DNA of 64,000 nucleotides from an uncultured Muribaculaceae bacterium (GCA_910579185.1 CAJTTG010000006.1:97181-161180), one strand, 5' to 3'. Positions 9,378-18,679 are shown, counted from the stretch's first letter. A program made the numbers and translations. Notes: a model not told the origin generated them from the letters alone.

Positions 9378-9406
9378 GTTGAGTTGGAACAAATCCGCTA
9401 ATATTG
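9378..9406 (+). promoter_or_regulatory. Possible promoter of the efflux operon
   Basis: GTTG at 9378-9381 (-33) and TAATATTG at 9399-9406, one mismatch from TAnnTTTG, with a 17-base spacer. A start near 9412 would give a leader of under 30 bases. A weak box fits a promoter needing an activator. Confidence 0.4.
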
Positions 9407-9439
9407 CGGTTTGAAAACAAACGACTAAGAGACAAATCA

Positions 9440-10744
9440 ATGAGACGGCAACGAATGATTATCAGCGCGATGCTGGCAGCCACGTCGGTGGTTGGCTGGT
9501 CGCAGCAAGCGTGGACCTATGCGGATTGCGTGGATTATGCCAGAGCGCACAATATCTCGCTTCAGAAGATGCGCCTAAATGAAACGACGGCGGAAATAGA
9601 TCTGGAGGAATCGAAGGCGCAGTGGCAACCGACACTTGATTTCGCCACAAGCCACGGATATACCAACTCGCCGTGGGGTGAGGACCGGAAGAATTTCTAC
9701 AATGGCCAGGTGGGTGTTAATGCCGGGTGGACGGTCTGGAACGGCGGAGTCAGAGAGAATACCATAAAGCGAGACGAATTGCAGACGCAGATCTCCCGGC
9801 TTAATACCGACGATGCCTTCCGCACACTGGAGACGGATCTACTGCAGGTGTATTTCAATATTCTTTATGCCCGGGAGTCGATCGGAATATACCGGGAGGC
9901 TGTTGAACTGAGCAAGGCACAGGCGGAGCGCAGCAAGGCGTTGATGGAAGCCGGACGAGTGTCGCGTGTGGATTATTCGCAGCTACAGTCGCAGTATATG
10001 CAGGACAGCTATGCGCTTGTCAATGCGCAGGGCACTTACGAAGAGCGGCTGATGGAGCTGAAACGCTTGCTTGAACTCGGGCTCGACAGCGGACTGACCA
10101 TCGCTGAGGTTGAATGGACGGCAGAGCAGGTGCTCGCGTCGCTGCCACCGATGGATGAGAGTTACCGCCTTGCCGTGATGACCGATCTTCAGCTCAAGAG
10201 CCTTGATCTTGCGAAACAGAGCAGCGAGGTTGACGTAGATATAGCCAAAGCCGGCAAGAAACCGCGCATAGCCCTTTCGGCAGGGGTGTCGACGGGCTAT
10301 TCGGCTCCCGGGGGAGACGGGTTCGGCACCCAGCTGAAACGTGGACTCAACGAGTCGATCGGACTGACCCTATCGATCCCGATCTTCGATCAGAAAAAAA
10401 CGAAGTCGGCCGTCGCACGGGCACGGGTTCAGCAACTAAACAGCCAGCTCGATATGGATCAACGCTATACGGATCTGGCACAGATAGTGGAAAAATGGTA
10501 CATAGACACGCGTTCGGCTCAGTCGCGTTTCACGGCGGCACAGGAACAGCTGTCGGCGGCAGAGCTGACCAACGAGCTGACCAACGAGCAATTTGCCCTC
10601 GGTCTAGTCAATCCGGTCGACCTGATGATGGCCCACAATGACCTGATCGAAGCACAGCACACCCTGTTGCAGTCGAAATATATGGCGATGCTTGGAAAGA
10701 AAATGATTGATTATTACCGTACGGCAACGGTTACAATGAACTGA
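9440..10744 (+). CDS. TolC-family outer-membrane efflux protein
   Basis: 434 residues from the ATG at 9440, which is preferred over an in-frame TTG at 9404 because it places a signal peptide (MRRQRMIISAMLAATS, cleaved near WSQQA) at the very start. The body has the two-fold TolC repeat: QAWTYADCVDYARAHNISL at the start, long coiled-coil alpha-barrel helices (about 150-220 and 350-420), and a NEQFALGLVNPVDLM motif near the end. It should form the trimeric exit duct for the adaptor and ABC pump encoded next (15-base gap). Confidence 0.93.
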   Translation: MRRQRMIISAMLAATSVVGWSQQAWTYADCVDYARAHNISLQKMRLNETTAEIDLEESKAQWQPTLDFATSHGYTNSPWGEDRKNFYNGQVGVNAGWTVWNGGVRENTIKRDELQTQISRLNTDDAFRTLETDLLQVYFNILYARESIGIYREAVELSKAQAERSKALMEAGRVSRVDYSQLQSQYMQDSYALVNAQGTYEERLMELKRLLELGLDSGLTIAEVEWTAEQVLASLPPMDESYRLAVMTDLQLKSLDLAKQSSEVDVDIAKAGKKPRIALSAGVSTGYSAPGGDGFGTQLKRGLNESIGLTLSIPIFDQKKTKSAVARARVQQLNSQLDMDQRYTDLAQIVEKWYIDTRSAQSRFTAAQEQLSAAELTNELTNEQFALGLVNPVDLMMAHNDLIEAQHTLLQSKYMAMLGKKMIDYYRTATVTMN

Positions 10745-10759
10745 AAAAGAGATACAGAT

Positions 10760-11923
10760 ATGAAGATAGCAAAGATCATGACGGCAACGGCAATAGTGCT
10801 TTCGTTGGCCGGATGCAAGAAATCGGGAAAAGTGGAACTCGAGACGGTCAGTCCGCAGACCGGCGACCTGACAGAGACAGTTACGGCTACCGGAACGGTT
10901 GAGGCCGTCACGTCGGTTGATGTCGGTACGCAGGTGACGGGTATCATTGACAAACTCTATGCCGACTATAATTCTATAGTGAAAAAAGGCGAGCTGATAG
11001 CCGAGATAGAGAAAACGGTTCTGGAAAGCGATCTGCGATCTGCGGAGGCAAGCGTGGAGTCGGCCAAATGGACATATAACTACACGAAGACAAATTTCGA
11101 GCGCGACAAAGCCTTGCACGCCAAGCAGCTGATAAGCGACTATGAGTACCAGACGTCGCAGAAGGACTATGAGGTTGCCAAGGCGGCTTACGATAAAGCG
11201 ACCGCCGACAGAGTCCGCGCGGCCAAGAACCTTAACTATGCGGAGATCTATTCGCCGATCGACGGTATCGTGATCTCTCGAGAGGTGGAAGTGGGGCAGA
11301 CAGTGGTTTCGAGCATGAATGTGGCCAATCTATACACAATAGCCGATCTGGACAACATGCAGGTTGTTGGCAATGTGGATGAGGCCGACATAGGTCAGGT
11401 GAAAGTGGGTCAGCGAGTGACATTTTCCGTTGACGCCTATCCCGACGATATCTTCGAAGGATCGGTGACGCAGGTGCGTCTGAGCCCAACGACGGAGAGC
11501 AACGTTGTGACATACGAAGTGATTGTAGCAGCAGCCAATCCGGAGCATAAGCTTATTCCCGGTCTGACGGCCAACCTGACTATCTACGTGATGGAGGAAA
11601 CGGGAGTGATGACACTGCCGTCGAGCGCATTCACATTCCAGCCGGAGGATTATCCCGATGCCAAGAATCTGCCTAAGGCCGGCGAGGCGATTGACAAGCA
11701 GACGCTTGCGCAGGATGAACGTACGGTGTGGGTGGTAGAAGATGGCAAACTCGTGAATAAGAAAGTGAAGATCGGAGCCGCCAACGGCATCAAGATCCAG
11801 ATACTTGGAGGGCTGAGCGAGAATGCGCAGGTGGCTACGGGCTACAGCGAGAACGCCACAACGCAGGATAAGAGCAAGGAACAGTCGTCGCCGTTTGCGC
11901 CGCATCCTCCCAAAAGAAAATAA
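10760..11923 (+). CDS. MacA-like periplasmic adaptor (HlyD/RND membrane-fusion family), lipoprotein
   Basis: 387 residues. Lipobox LAGC with Cys19 anchors it to the inner membrane. A lipoyl/barrel-sandwich half-domain (TATGTVEAVTSVDVGTQVTG, residues about 42-62) is followed by a helical hairpin (about 85-160), the second lipoyl half (YSPIDGIVISREVEVGQTV), and beta-barrel and membrane-proximal domains to about 360. The tail is Lys/Pro-rich. It should bridge the MacB-type permease and the TolC protein encoded on either side. The gap to the ATPase gene is 11 bases. Confidence 0.93.
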   Translation: MKIAKIMTATAIVLSLAGCKKSGKVELETVSPQTGDLTETVTATGTVEAVTSVDVGTQVTGIIDKLYADYNSIVKKGELIAEIEKTVLESDLRSAEASVESAKWTYNYTKTNFERDKALHAKQLISDYEYQTSQKDYEVAKAAYDKATADRVRAAKNLNYAEIYSPIDGIVISREVEVGQTVVSSMNVANLYTIADLDNMQVVGNVDEADIGQVKVGQRVTFSVDAYPDDIFEGSVTQVRLSPTTESNVVTYEVIVAAANPEHKLIPGLTANLTIYVMEETGVMTLPSSAFTFQPEDYPDAKNLPKAGEAIDKQTLAQDERTVWVVEDGKLVNKKVKIGAANGIKIQILGGLSENAQVATGYSENATTQDKSKEQSSPFAPHPPKRK

Positions 11924-11934
11924 TAAAAACGGAG

Positions 11935-12696
11935 ATGGAAGAGATCATAATAGAAGGCAAGGAGATTATCCGCGTTGAGAATCTGCGGCGCGAGTTTATT
12001 GTGGGCGGCGAGAAGGTCAAGGCCCTGCGCGGAGTCTCGTTCACTATTCTCGAAGGTGAGTTCGTGACTATCATGGGCACGTCGGGGTCGGGCAAGTCGA
12101 CCCTGCTGAACCTGCTCGGGTGTCTTGACACGCCGACATCCGGCGAGTATAGGCTCGACGGGATCTCGGTGCAGTCGATGAGCAAGAACCAGCGCGCCGT
12201 CACACGCAACCGCAAGATTGGATTCGTGTTCCAAAACTATAATCTTTTGCCAAAGACTACGGCGATAGAGAATGTGGAACTGCCGTTACTGTATAACTCC
12301 GGGGTGTCGGCCAAAGAACGCCGCGAACGAGCCATAAAGGCTCTTGAGGCTGTAGGGCTTCACGACCGCCTCTACCATAAGAGCAATCAGATGTCGGGTG
12401 GCCAACAGCAGCGAGTGGCGATAGCGCGTGCGCTCGTCAACGATCCTGTCATCATACTTGCGGACGAGGCCACCGGCAATCTCGACACGCGCACTTCGTT
12501 CAGCATCCTGATGCTTTTTCAGGAACTTTATGCCCGAGGCCGCACCATAATATTCGTGACACACAATCCGGAACTGTCGGAATACTCGTCGCGGAACATA
12601 GTGCTGCGCGATGGCAAAGTTGTCAGCGATACGATCAATCCCAATCCGCGCTCAGCCCGAGAGGCATTTGAGGCGTTACCCAAAGAAACAGACTGA
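11935..12696 (+). CDS. MacB/LolD-type ABC transporter ATP-binding protein
   Basis: 253 residues. Walker A GTSGSGKST at 48-56, Q-loop in VFQNYNLLP, signature MSGGQQQRVAIARAL, Walker B VIILADEATGNLD, and H-loop FVTHN. This is the DevA/LolD/MacB subgroup whose partners are FtsX-fold permeases. Here ATPase and permease are separate genes, two bases apart, rather than fused as in E. coli MacB. With the adaptor and TolC gene it makes a complete tripartite exporter for peptides, lipids or drugs; cargo unknown. Confidence 0.96.
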   Translation: MEEIIIEGKEIIRVENLRREFIVGGEKVKALRGVSFTILEGEFVTIMGTSGSGKSTLLNLLGCLDTPTSGEYRLDGISVQSMSKNQRAVTRNRKIGFVFQNYNLLPKTTAIENVELPLLYNSGVSAKERRERAIKALEAVGLHDRLYHKSNQMSGGQQQRVAIARALVNDPVIILADEATGNLDTRTSFSILMLFQELYARGRTIIFVTHNPELSEYSSRNIVLRDGKVVSDTINPNPRSAREAFEALPKETD

Positions 12697-12698
12697 CG

Positions 12699-13916
12699 AT
12701 GAATATAGGCAATCTACTGAAAATAGCCATAAAGGCATTGAACAACAATAAGCTGCGCTGTTTCCTGACGATGCTTGGCATCATAATCGGCGTGGCGTCG
12801 GTGATCACGATGCTTGCCATCGGGCAGGGCTCGAAGGACAGCATCAAGGCGCAGATCTCGGAAATGGGGTCGAACATGATCATGATCCATCCCGGAAACA
12901 TGCAGCGAGGCGGTGTGCGCCAGAGTTCCGACGACAACCAGACGCTGACCGTTGCGGACTATGAGTCGCTAAAAACCATTCCCCAGCTTGCGTCGGTATC
13001 TCCATCGGTCAATACCGGGGGACAGCTTGTGAACGGCAACAACAACTATCCCTCGACGATCTATGGCGTGACACCGGAATATCTTGATATCCGCAAACTG
13101 AAGGTGAAGGATGGGGCGGTTTTTGATGAGCACGATATAAAATCGGCGGCCAAGGTGTGTATCCTCGGAAAAACGGTGGTTGACAATCTGTTTCCCAATG
13201 GCGAGGATCCCGTTGGGCGCGTGGTTCGTTTCGGGTCGATTCCATTGACCGTAATCGGCGTTCTTGAACCGAAAGGCACCAATTCGATGGGTCAGGATCA
13301 GGATGATGTGGTGATCGCACCGTATACCACCGTCATGAAGCGCATGCTCGCCATTGACTATCTGCAGGGGCTTTTCGCCAGTGCCGTGGATGAGGACCGG
13401 ACAGAGGAAGCGATCGACGTGATTACGGAGACACTGCGACTGAACCATAAGCTGCGGGATGGGGCTGACGATGATTTCAGTATCCGCTCGCAGCAGGAGC
13501 TGAGTGAGATGATGAACTCAACGAGCGACATGATGACCGTGTTGCTGGCTTGTATCGCCGGAATATCGCTCCTTGTCGGTGGCATCGGAATCATGAACAT
13601 CATGTTTGTGTCGGTCACTGAGCGCACGCGCGAGATAGGTCTGCGCATGGCGATAGGAGCGCGCGGTATCGACATTCTGATGCAGTTTTTGATAGAGGCG
13701 GTGATCATAAGTGTTACCGGTGGAGTGATCGGAATATTGCTGGGATTTCTGGCATCGTGGCTTGTGACGGTGTTTGCCAACTGGCCTGTCTCGGTGCAGA
13801 TGTATTCCGTTGGGCTGTCGTTTGCGGTCTGTACGGTCACCGGGGTTTTCTTCGGCTGGTATCCTGCGCGGAAAGCATCCAATCTCGATCCTATCGAGGC
13901 TATACGCTACGAATAA
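12699..13916 (+). CDS. MacB-type ABC transporter permease (FtsX fold)
   Basis: 405 residues: a first transmembrane helix near 20-42, a periplasmic MacB_PCD domain (about 45-240), then three helices in the FtsX domain (about 283-400) with MNIMFVSVTERTREIGLRMA, the hallmark coupling motif, and a terminal GWYPARKASNLDPIEAIRYE. It is a mechanotransmission-type permease that pushes periplasmic substrate into the adaptor/TolC duct. Last gene of the operon; a perfect hairpin follows 20 bases later. Confidence 0.96.
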   Translation: MNIGNLLKIAIKALNNNKLRCFLTMLGIIIGVASVITMLAIGQGSKDSIKAQISEMGSNMIMIHPGNMQRGGVRQSSDDNQTLTVADYESLKTIPQLASVSPSVNTGGQLVNGNNNYPSTIYGVTPEYLDIRKLKVKDGAVFDEHDIKSAAKVCILGKTVVDNLFPNGEDPVGRVVRFGSIPLTVIGVLEPKGTNSMGQDQDDVVIAPYTTVMKRMLAIDYLQGLFASAVDEDRTEEAIDVITETLRLNHKLRDGADDDFSIRSQQELSEMMNSTSDMMTVLLACIAGISLLVGGIGIMNIMFVSVTERTREIGLRMAIGARGIDILMQFLIEAVIISVTGGVIGILLGFLASWLVTVFANWPVSVQMYSVGLSFAVCTVTGVFFGWYPARKASNLDPIEAIRYE

Positions 13917-13935
13917 GCTGCGGCTCAGATATTGA

Positions 13936-13974
13936 AAAGCGGATGCCCCATAGTAGTTTCGGGGCATCCGCTTT
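13936..13974. terminator. Bidirectional terminator between convergent genes
   Basis: Perfect 14-bp stem (AAAGCGGATGCCCC at 13936-13949 against its complement at 13961-13974) with an 11-base loop, lying between the permease and the convergent nuclease gene. Confidence 0.85.
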
Positions 13975-13999
13975 AATGCTTTCGTGTTATGTCGGTGGA

Positions 14000-14797
14000 T
14001 TATTTGCCGAATGATGCTGCGTAGGCCGGATCGTAGATCATGTTCAGCAGGTGGGCGAGCCGATGCCCTGCGTAGAGCAGCTGTGTTTCTATCACGGGAG
14101 TCCATGTGGCAACCTCGTCGTAGCTATGGTTTGTCCCGTCGGGAGTCTGTCGGTAGATATTCGCTGCAATGGCGGCGGATTGTTTCGCCCAGTCGTCAAC
14201 GGATCCGTCGACAATTGCCTGAGCTTCCTCGGGGCTGACGCGGTCGATCTGGTCGCGCCATTCCGAATAGCTCCATTTGTGTCCTGCCTCCACGATGTTG
14301 GAGTCCCAGACGCTGTGGAGATTTGCATCGCGCCCGAAGAAGCGGACTTTGTTGCGGTTTCCGCCGAGGTCTGTGGCATGTCCCATGTGGAGGGGCTGAT
14401 GCATGTCGCCTACTATGTGGACTATGATTTTCATGGCGAGCTGTCGGTCGGCAAACGGAGCCTTGGGATCGGAAAGGGTCTCGATCTGAGCTTTGATGGC
14501 CGTTGTCACATCGCCGGCAGGATTGGCCGGGGCTTCCTCGTAGCGCACACCCTCGTCAATATTCTTATAATGCCAAGTCTTTGTGTAGGCATATTGTGGG
14601 GTGTGGCTTGCGTTGTCGAGCCAGTTGGCCCAGTAGACCATCGACTGTCCTTCGAGGATTGAATCGACAGCGGCTTTTGTTGCCGGTGTCAGATGTTTTT
14701 CGGCGATTGCAGCGGTCACATCGTGTCCTTTCTGTCCCCATGCCAAGGCCGAGATGGCAGTCAGGCATAAAAGCGGCGCTATTATAAATCTTTTCAT
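14000..14797 (-). CDS. Secreted S1/P1-family zinc nuclease
   Basis: 265 residues from the ATG at 14797. The longer open frame to 14833 is rejected because the signal peptide begins at MKRFIIAPLLCLTAIS. Cleavage after SALA would leave Trp20 as the new N-terminus, which in this family binds zinc through its backbone. Further ligands are visible: WGQKGHDV, HIVGDMHQPLH, DLGGN, and NLHSVWD. It cleaves single-stranded nucleic acid in the periplasm or outside, probably for nucleotide scavenging. It is monocistronic, divergent from rsmA and convergent with the efflux operon. Confidence 0.93.
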   Translation of the reverse strand: MKRFIIAPLLCLTAISALAWGQKGHDVTAAIAEKHLTPATKAAVDSILEGQSMVYWANWLDNASHTPQYAYTKTWHYKNIDEGVRYEEAPANPAGDVTTAIKAQIETLSDPKAPFADRQLAMKIIVHIVGDMHQPLHMGHATDLGGNRNKVRFFGRDANLHSVWDSNIVEAGHKWSYSEWRDQIDRVSPEEAQAIVDGSVDDWAKQSAAIAANIYRQTPDGTNHSYDEVATWTPVIETQLLYAGHRLAHLLNMIYDPAYAASFGK

Positions 14798-14830
14798 GAT
14801 GAGATTGTGAAATTTTGAGATGAATATGTG

Positions 14831-14838
14831 CAAATTTA
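14831..14838 (-). promoter_or_regulatory. -7 box of the S1/P1 nuclease promoter
   Basis: On the minus strand this reads TAAATTTG, a perfect TAnnTTTG, about 34 bases before the ATG at 14797. No clear -33 TTG is seen. Confidence 0.6.
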
Positions 14839-14871
14839 GTCAAAAAAGCGTTTATAATGGAATTAAAACCG

Positions 14872-14879
14872 TAAATTTG
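14872..14879 (+). promoter_or_regulatory. -7 box of the rsmA promoter
   Basis: TAAATTTG, a perfect TAnnTTTG, 22 bases before the rsmA ATG and back to back with the minus-strand box at 14831-14838. Confidence 0.6.
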
Positions 14880-14884
14880 TAGTC

Positions 14885-14892
14885 AAAGGAGG
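14885..14892 (+). promoter_or_regulatory. Strong Shine-Dalgarno sequence of rsmA
   Basis: AAAGGAGG, eight bases before ATG 14901. This is a near-perfect anti-SD complement, which is unusual in this phylum, where most genes here show none. It fixes the start. Confidence 0.8.
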
Positions 14893-14900
14893 ACTCCGGT

Positions 14901-15689
14901 ATGCAGAAAGTAAGACCCAAGAAAGCATTAGGACAACATTTTTTGACCGATCTGTCGGTGGCACAACGTATTGCGTCGACGCTTGACGAGTATAAAGGTC
15001 TGCCGGTGATAGAGGTCGGACCCGGAATGGGTGTGCTGACCCAGTTTTTGTTAGAGGAAGGCCATGATGTGACCGTAGCGGAGATCGACAGCGAGAGCGT
15101 GGGCTATCTGACGGCGGCATATCCGGAGATGGCTGCCGGAGGACGTATCCTTGAGTGCGATTTTCTGCGGACTGATCTAAACGAAGTGGTTCCCGGCAAT
15201 GGGCCGTTCTGCGTTATCGGCAATTATCCCTACAATATATCCTCGCAGATTTTTTTCCATGTCCTGGACTATAAGGATCGCATCGTGTGCTGCTCGGGAA
15301 TGCTCCAGCGCGAGGTCGCGGAGCGTCTGGCTGCCAAGCCTGGCACCAAAGCCAGGGGAATACTGAGCGTGCTGCTTCAGGCATGGTACGATATAGAATA
15401 TCTTTTCACGGTCAGCGAAAATGTGTTCAATCCGCCGCCTAAGGTCAAGAGCGGTGTGATAAAGATGGTGCGTAACTCGGTTACGGATCTCGGTTGCGAC
15501 GAACGTCTGTTCAAGACCGTTGTCAAGACTTCGTTCGGACAGCGTCGCAAGACGATCCGCAATTCCGTGAAAGGGTTGCTGCCTGCCGGAACCACTATTC
15601 CGGAAAACCGTCTGATGGGTATGCGCCCGGAACAGCTGAGTGTTGAGGAATTTGTTGAACTCACTAATCTTATCGGTTCGCTGAGATGA
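14901..15689 (+). CDS. rsmA: 16S rRNA (A1518/A1519) N6-dimethyltransferase
   Basis: 262 residues, the usual KsgA length. N-terminal RPKKALGQHFL is family-specific; the SAM motif IEVGPGMGVLTQFLL lies near 36-50; catalytic NYPYNI at 108-113 stands in the NLPY position; FGQRRKTIRNS near 212-222 is the C-terminal RNA-binding signature. It dimethylates two adjacent adenines in helix 45 of 16S rRNA late in 30S assembly. Its stop overlaps the mgtE start by four bases (ATGA), so the two are translationally coupled. Confidence 0.97.
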   Translation: MQKVRPKKALGQHFLTDLSVAQRIASTLDEYKGLPVIEVGPGMGVLTQFLLEEGHDVTVAEIDSESVGYLTAAYPEMAAGGRILECDFLRTDLNEVVPGNGPFCVIGNYPYNISSQIFFHVLDYKDRIVCCSGMLQREVAERLAAKPGTKARGILSVLLQAWYDIEYLFTVSENVFNPPPKVKSGVIKMVRNSVTDLGCDERLFKTVVKTSFGQRRKTIRNSVKGLLPAGTTIPENRLMGMRPEQLSVEEFVELTNLIGSLR

Positions 15690-17047
15690 AAGAGTATACA
15701 CCGGAATATCTGGAGCATATCCGCTCTATCATAGAGGCCCGCGATGAGGCTGCGGCTCATAAGGAGCTGTCGGAACTTCACCCGGCCGACATTGCTGAAC
15801 TGTATCAGGAACTCGATCTTGAAGAGGCTGAATTCCTGTACAAGCTGCTGGATGATGATGTGGCAGCCGACGTGCTCATGGAACTTGATGAGGACGACCG
15901 TCGTAAACTGCTGTCAACGATGCCGGCCGAGGAGATCGCAAAGCAATTCATAGACCACCTCGACACCGACGATGCCGTGGACATTATCCAGGAACTCGAC
16001 GAGGAGGACCGTGACGAGATCCTGTCGCATATCGACGACGTTGAGCAGGCCGGCGACATTATCGATCTTCTGAAATATGACGAGGACACGGCCGGCGGTC
16101 TGATGGGTACGGAGATGATCGTTGTCAACGAGAACTGGAGCATGCCTGAATGTATAAAGCAGATGCGTATGCAGGCCGAGGATCTCGATGAGATCTATTA
16201 TGTCTACGTGGTTGACAATGACAGCAAATTGCGCGGTGTGCTACCCTTGAAAAAGATGATCACTGATCCGTCTGTGTCGAAGATCAAGCATGTGATGGAG
16301 GTTGATCCTGTTTCGGTCAAGGCTGATACTCCGATCGACGATGTTGCGTTGGACTTCGAGAAATATGACCTTGTGGCGATGCCGGTTGTGGACTCGATCG
16401 GCCGGCTGCTTGGCCGTATCACGGTTGACGACGTGATGGATCAGGTGCGCGAATCATCGGAACGAGACTATCAGTTGGCTTCCGGTCTTTCAAGTGACGT
16501 TGAGACCGACGACACGCTCTTCACGCAGACCAAAGCGCGTTTGCCGTGGCTTCTGATCGGTATGGCCGGAGGTATAGGCAACTCCATAATATTAAGAAAT
16601 TTCGAGGCCGGTTTCGCCATGGATCCGGCACTCGCGCTGTTCATACCGCTAATCGGCGGTACGGGCGGTAATGTCGGCACCCAGTCGTCGGCTATCGTTG
16701 TGCAGGGTCTGGCCAATGGCTCGATGGATATGCGCAATTCGGCCAAACAGCTCTTCAAGGAGCTTGGCGTAGGCCTTATCAACGGCTGTATAATCTCGCT
16801 GCTTGTGCTGGCCTACAACTACTTCTTCGGTGGCGTTTCGCTGGCTACTATGCTGTCGGTATCGCTGTCGTTGATGTCGGTGGTGATCTTCGCGTCGGTT
16901 TTCGGTACGTTTGTGCCGTTGACGCTCGAACGTTTCAAGATTGACCCGGCGCTTGCAACCGGCCCGTTCATATCGATCACCAACGATATCATAGGCATGG
17001 TCATATATATGGGTATATCGACTATGCTACTGCGGACATTCATGTGA
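15686..17047 (+). CDS. mgtE: MgtE-family magnesium transporter
   Basis: 453 residues. Acidic superhelical MgtE N domain at about 25-130, with repeated LDEDDRRKLL and LDEEDRDEIL units; two CBS domains at about 135-255; five hydrophobic helices from about 285 with the pore-forming GGTGGNVGTQSSAIVVQG segment near 328-345. The N and CBS domains bind Mg2+ and close the channel when internal Mg2+ is high. Coupled to rsmA by a four-base overlap. I see no leader riboswitch, as expected for an internal gene. Confidence 0.97.
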   Translation: MKEYTPEYLEHIRSIIEARDEAAAHKELSELHPADIAELYQELDLEEAEFLYKLLDDDVAADVLMELDEDDRRKLLSTMPAEEIAKQFIDHLDTDDAVDIIQELDEEDRDEILSHIDDVEQAGDIIDLLKYDEDTAGGLMGTEMIVVNENWSMPECIKQMRMQAEDLDEIYYVYVVDNDSKLRGVLPLKKMITDPSVSKIKHVMEVDPVSVKADTPIDDVALDFEKYDLVAMPVVDSIGRLLGRITVDDVMDQVRESSERDYQLASGLSSDVETDDTLFTQTKARLPWLLIGMAGGIGNSIILRNFEAGFAMDPALALFIPLIGGTGGNVGTQSSAIVVQGLANGSMDMRNSAKQLFKELGVGLINGCIISLLVLAYNYFFGGVSLATMLSVSLSLMSVVIFASVFGTFVPLTLERFKIDPALATGPFISITNDIIGMVIYMGISTMLLRTFM

Positions 17048-17089
17048 TAAAGAAAAACAAAATAACTAAATCTTAAAACCTTGAAAATC

Positions 17090-18613
17090 ATGTTTCGCGA
17101 CGAAGATCTACAATTACTCGAGCAAAAAGGCATCACTCCGGAACAGGCGCAGGCGCAATTGGCGCGTTTTGCAACCGGATTCCCTTATCTGAAAATTCTT
17201 GATGTGGCACGTACCGGCCACGGAATCACAGCCCTCAGTGAGGAAGAACAGCAGGCAGCTGTTGACCGCTGGAAGAAATATCTGGCGGATGGCGGCGAGG
17301 TGTGCAAGTTTGTTCCGGCATCGGGAGCAGCCTCACGTATGTTCAAAGCTTTGTTTGAATTTGTCGATGGCGACACGGATACTCCTAAAGCCGGATCGGA
17401 TGTGGAGAAACTTCTCGCCGATATAGACAAAATGGCATTTATCGCGGATCTTAACGAGGCCACGAAACGCATCCATGGACTTGATGTGGCAGCATTGAAA
17501 GCGGCCGGCCGTAATAAGGATATCATCGCGGCTATAATCCTGCCGGAAGGACTGAACTATGGTAATCTGCCCAAGGGATTGCTGAAATTCCACAGCTATC
17601 CGCAGGGAAGCCGTACGCCGGTTGAGGAACAGCTCGTGGAGGGCGCGCAGACCGCTGCCAACTCGGAAGGAGTTGTCAACTTGCATTTCACCGTATCGGC
17701 CAATCATCGCAAGCTCTTTGAAGAGAAATTGCAGGAGGTTGTTCCGGCCATCGGCAAGGAGCGTGGCGTTAAGTTCAATGTGTCGCTTTCGGAGCAGAAA
17801 CCGTCGACAGACACTATAGCAGCCAACCCGGACAATACTCCGTTCATGGAGGACGGACATCTGCTGTTCCGTCCGGGCGGACATGGTGCGCTGATACAGA
17901 ACCTCAATGATATGGATAGCGCCGTTGTGTTTATCAAGAATATCGACAATGTTGTGCCGGATTCACGCCGTGAAGCGACGATCAAATACAAGCAGGTGCT
18001 TGCCGGATATCTGATGGAACTGCATGACACAGTTGAGAAATATCTCGACGATCTCGCGACCGGAAACTACACCCGTGGTTATCTTCAGGAGATGGTTGAT
18101 TTCCTGCATAGCCGTCTTGGCATCACCGATCGTTCGATCGATGGAAAGAATGATGTTGATCTGGCGGTTTATATTCATGAGAAACTCAACAGACCGCTGC
18201 GTGTCTGCGGTATGGTGCGTAATGAGGGTGAGCCCGGCGGCGGCCCGTTTATCGCATATAACCCCGACGGATCGGCATCGCCTCAGATTCTTGAGGGTAA
18301 TCAGATCGATCCGGCCAACGAGGACTATGCCCGGATGCTTCAGGGTGCGACCCATTTCAATCCGGTGGATCTGGTATGTTATATCAAGGATCGCCACGGC
18401 CGTAAATTCGATCTGCCGAAATATGTTGATCCTGCAACAGGATTTATCTCAAGCAAGTCGAGCCATGGAAAGGAACTCCGTGCCATGGAGCTTCCCGGCC
18501 TCTGGAATGGAGCGATGAGCGACTGGAACACGGCATTTGTTGAAGTTCCTATCGATACATTCAATCCCGTCAAGACTGTAAATGATCTTCTGCGTCCGGC
18601 TCATCAGGGCTGA
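17090..18613 (+). CDS. DUF4301-family protein
   Basis: 507 residues from the ATG at 17090; an in-frame TTG at 17081 is less likely. The start MFRDEDLQLLEQKGI followed by ARFATGFPYLKI is characteristic of the DUF4301 family found in Bacteroidetes. Visible motifs include FVPASGAASRMFKALFEF, LPKGLLKFHSYP, HFTVSANHRKLFEEKL and FRPGGHGALIQNLNDMD. The GxASRMF and HPGGHG-like loops recall nucleotidyl-sugar enzymes but no biochemical role is known to me. It is soluble, without a signal peptide, 42 bases after mgtE, and followed by a strong terminator. Confidence 0.85.
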   Translation: MFRDEDLQLLEQKGITPEQAQAQLARFATGFPYLKILDVARTGHGITALSEEEQQAAVDRWKKYLADGGEVCKFVPASGAASRMFKALFEFVDGDTDTPKAGSDVEKLLADIDKMAFIADLNEATKRIHGLDVAALKAAGRNKDIIAAIILPEGLNYGNLPKGLLKFHSYPQGSRTPVEEQLVEGAQTAANSEGVVNLHFTVSANHRKLFEEKLQEVVPAIGKERGVKFNVSLSEQKPSTDTIAANPDNTPFMEDGHLLFRPGGHGALIQNLNDMDSAVVFIKNIDNVVPDSRREATIKYKQVLAGYLMELHDTVEKYLDDLATGNYTRGYLQEMVDFLHSRLGITDRSIDGKNDVDLAVYIHEKLNRPLRVCGMVRNEGEPGGGPFIAYNPDGSASPQILEGNQIDPANEDYARMLQGATHFNPVDLVCYIKDRHGRKFDLPKYVDPATGFISSKSSHGKELRAMELPGLWNGAMSDWNTAFVEVPIDTFNPVKTVNDLLRPAHQG

Positions 18614-18641
18614 AACCGCTTGAACTGATAAAAGTAATGAG

Positions 18642-18679
18642 GATGTGTGGGAATGAAAATTCCTGCACGTCTTTTTTTT
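18642..18679 (+). terminator. Rho-independent terminator after the DUF4301 gene
   Basis: A 13-bp stem (18642-18654 with 18659-18671, some G.T pairs) closes a GAAA tetraloop and is followed by eight T at 18672-18679. Confidence 0.85.
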
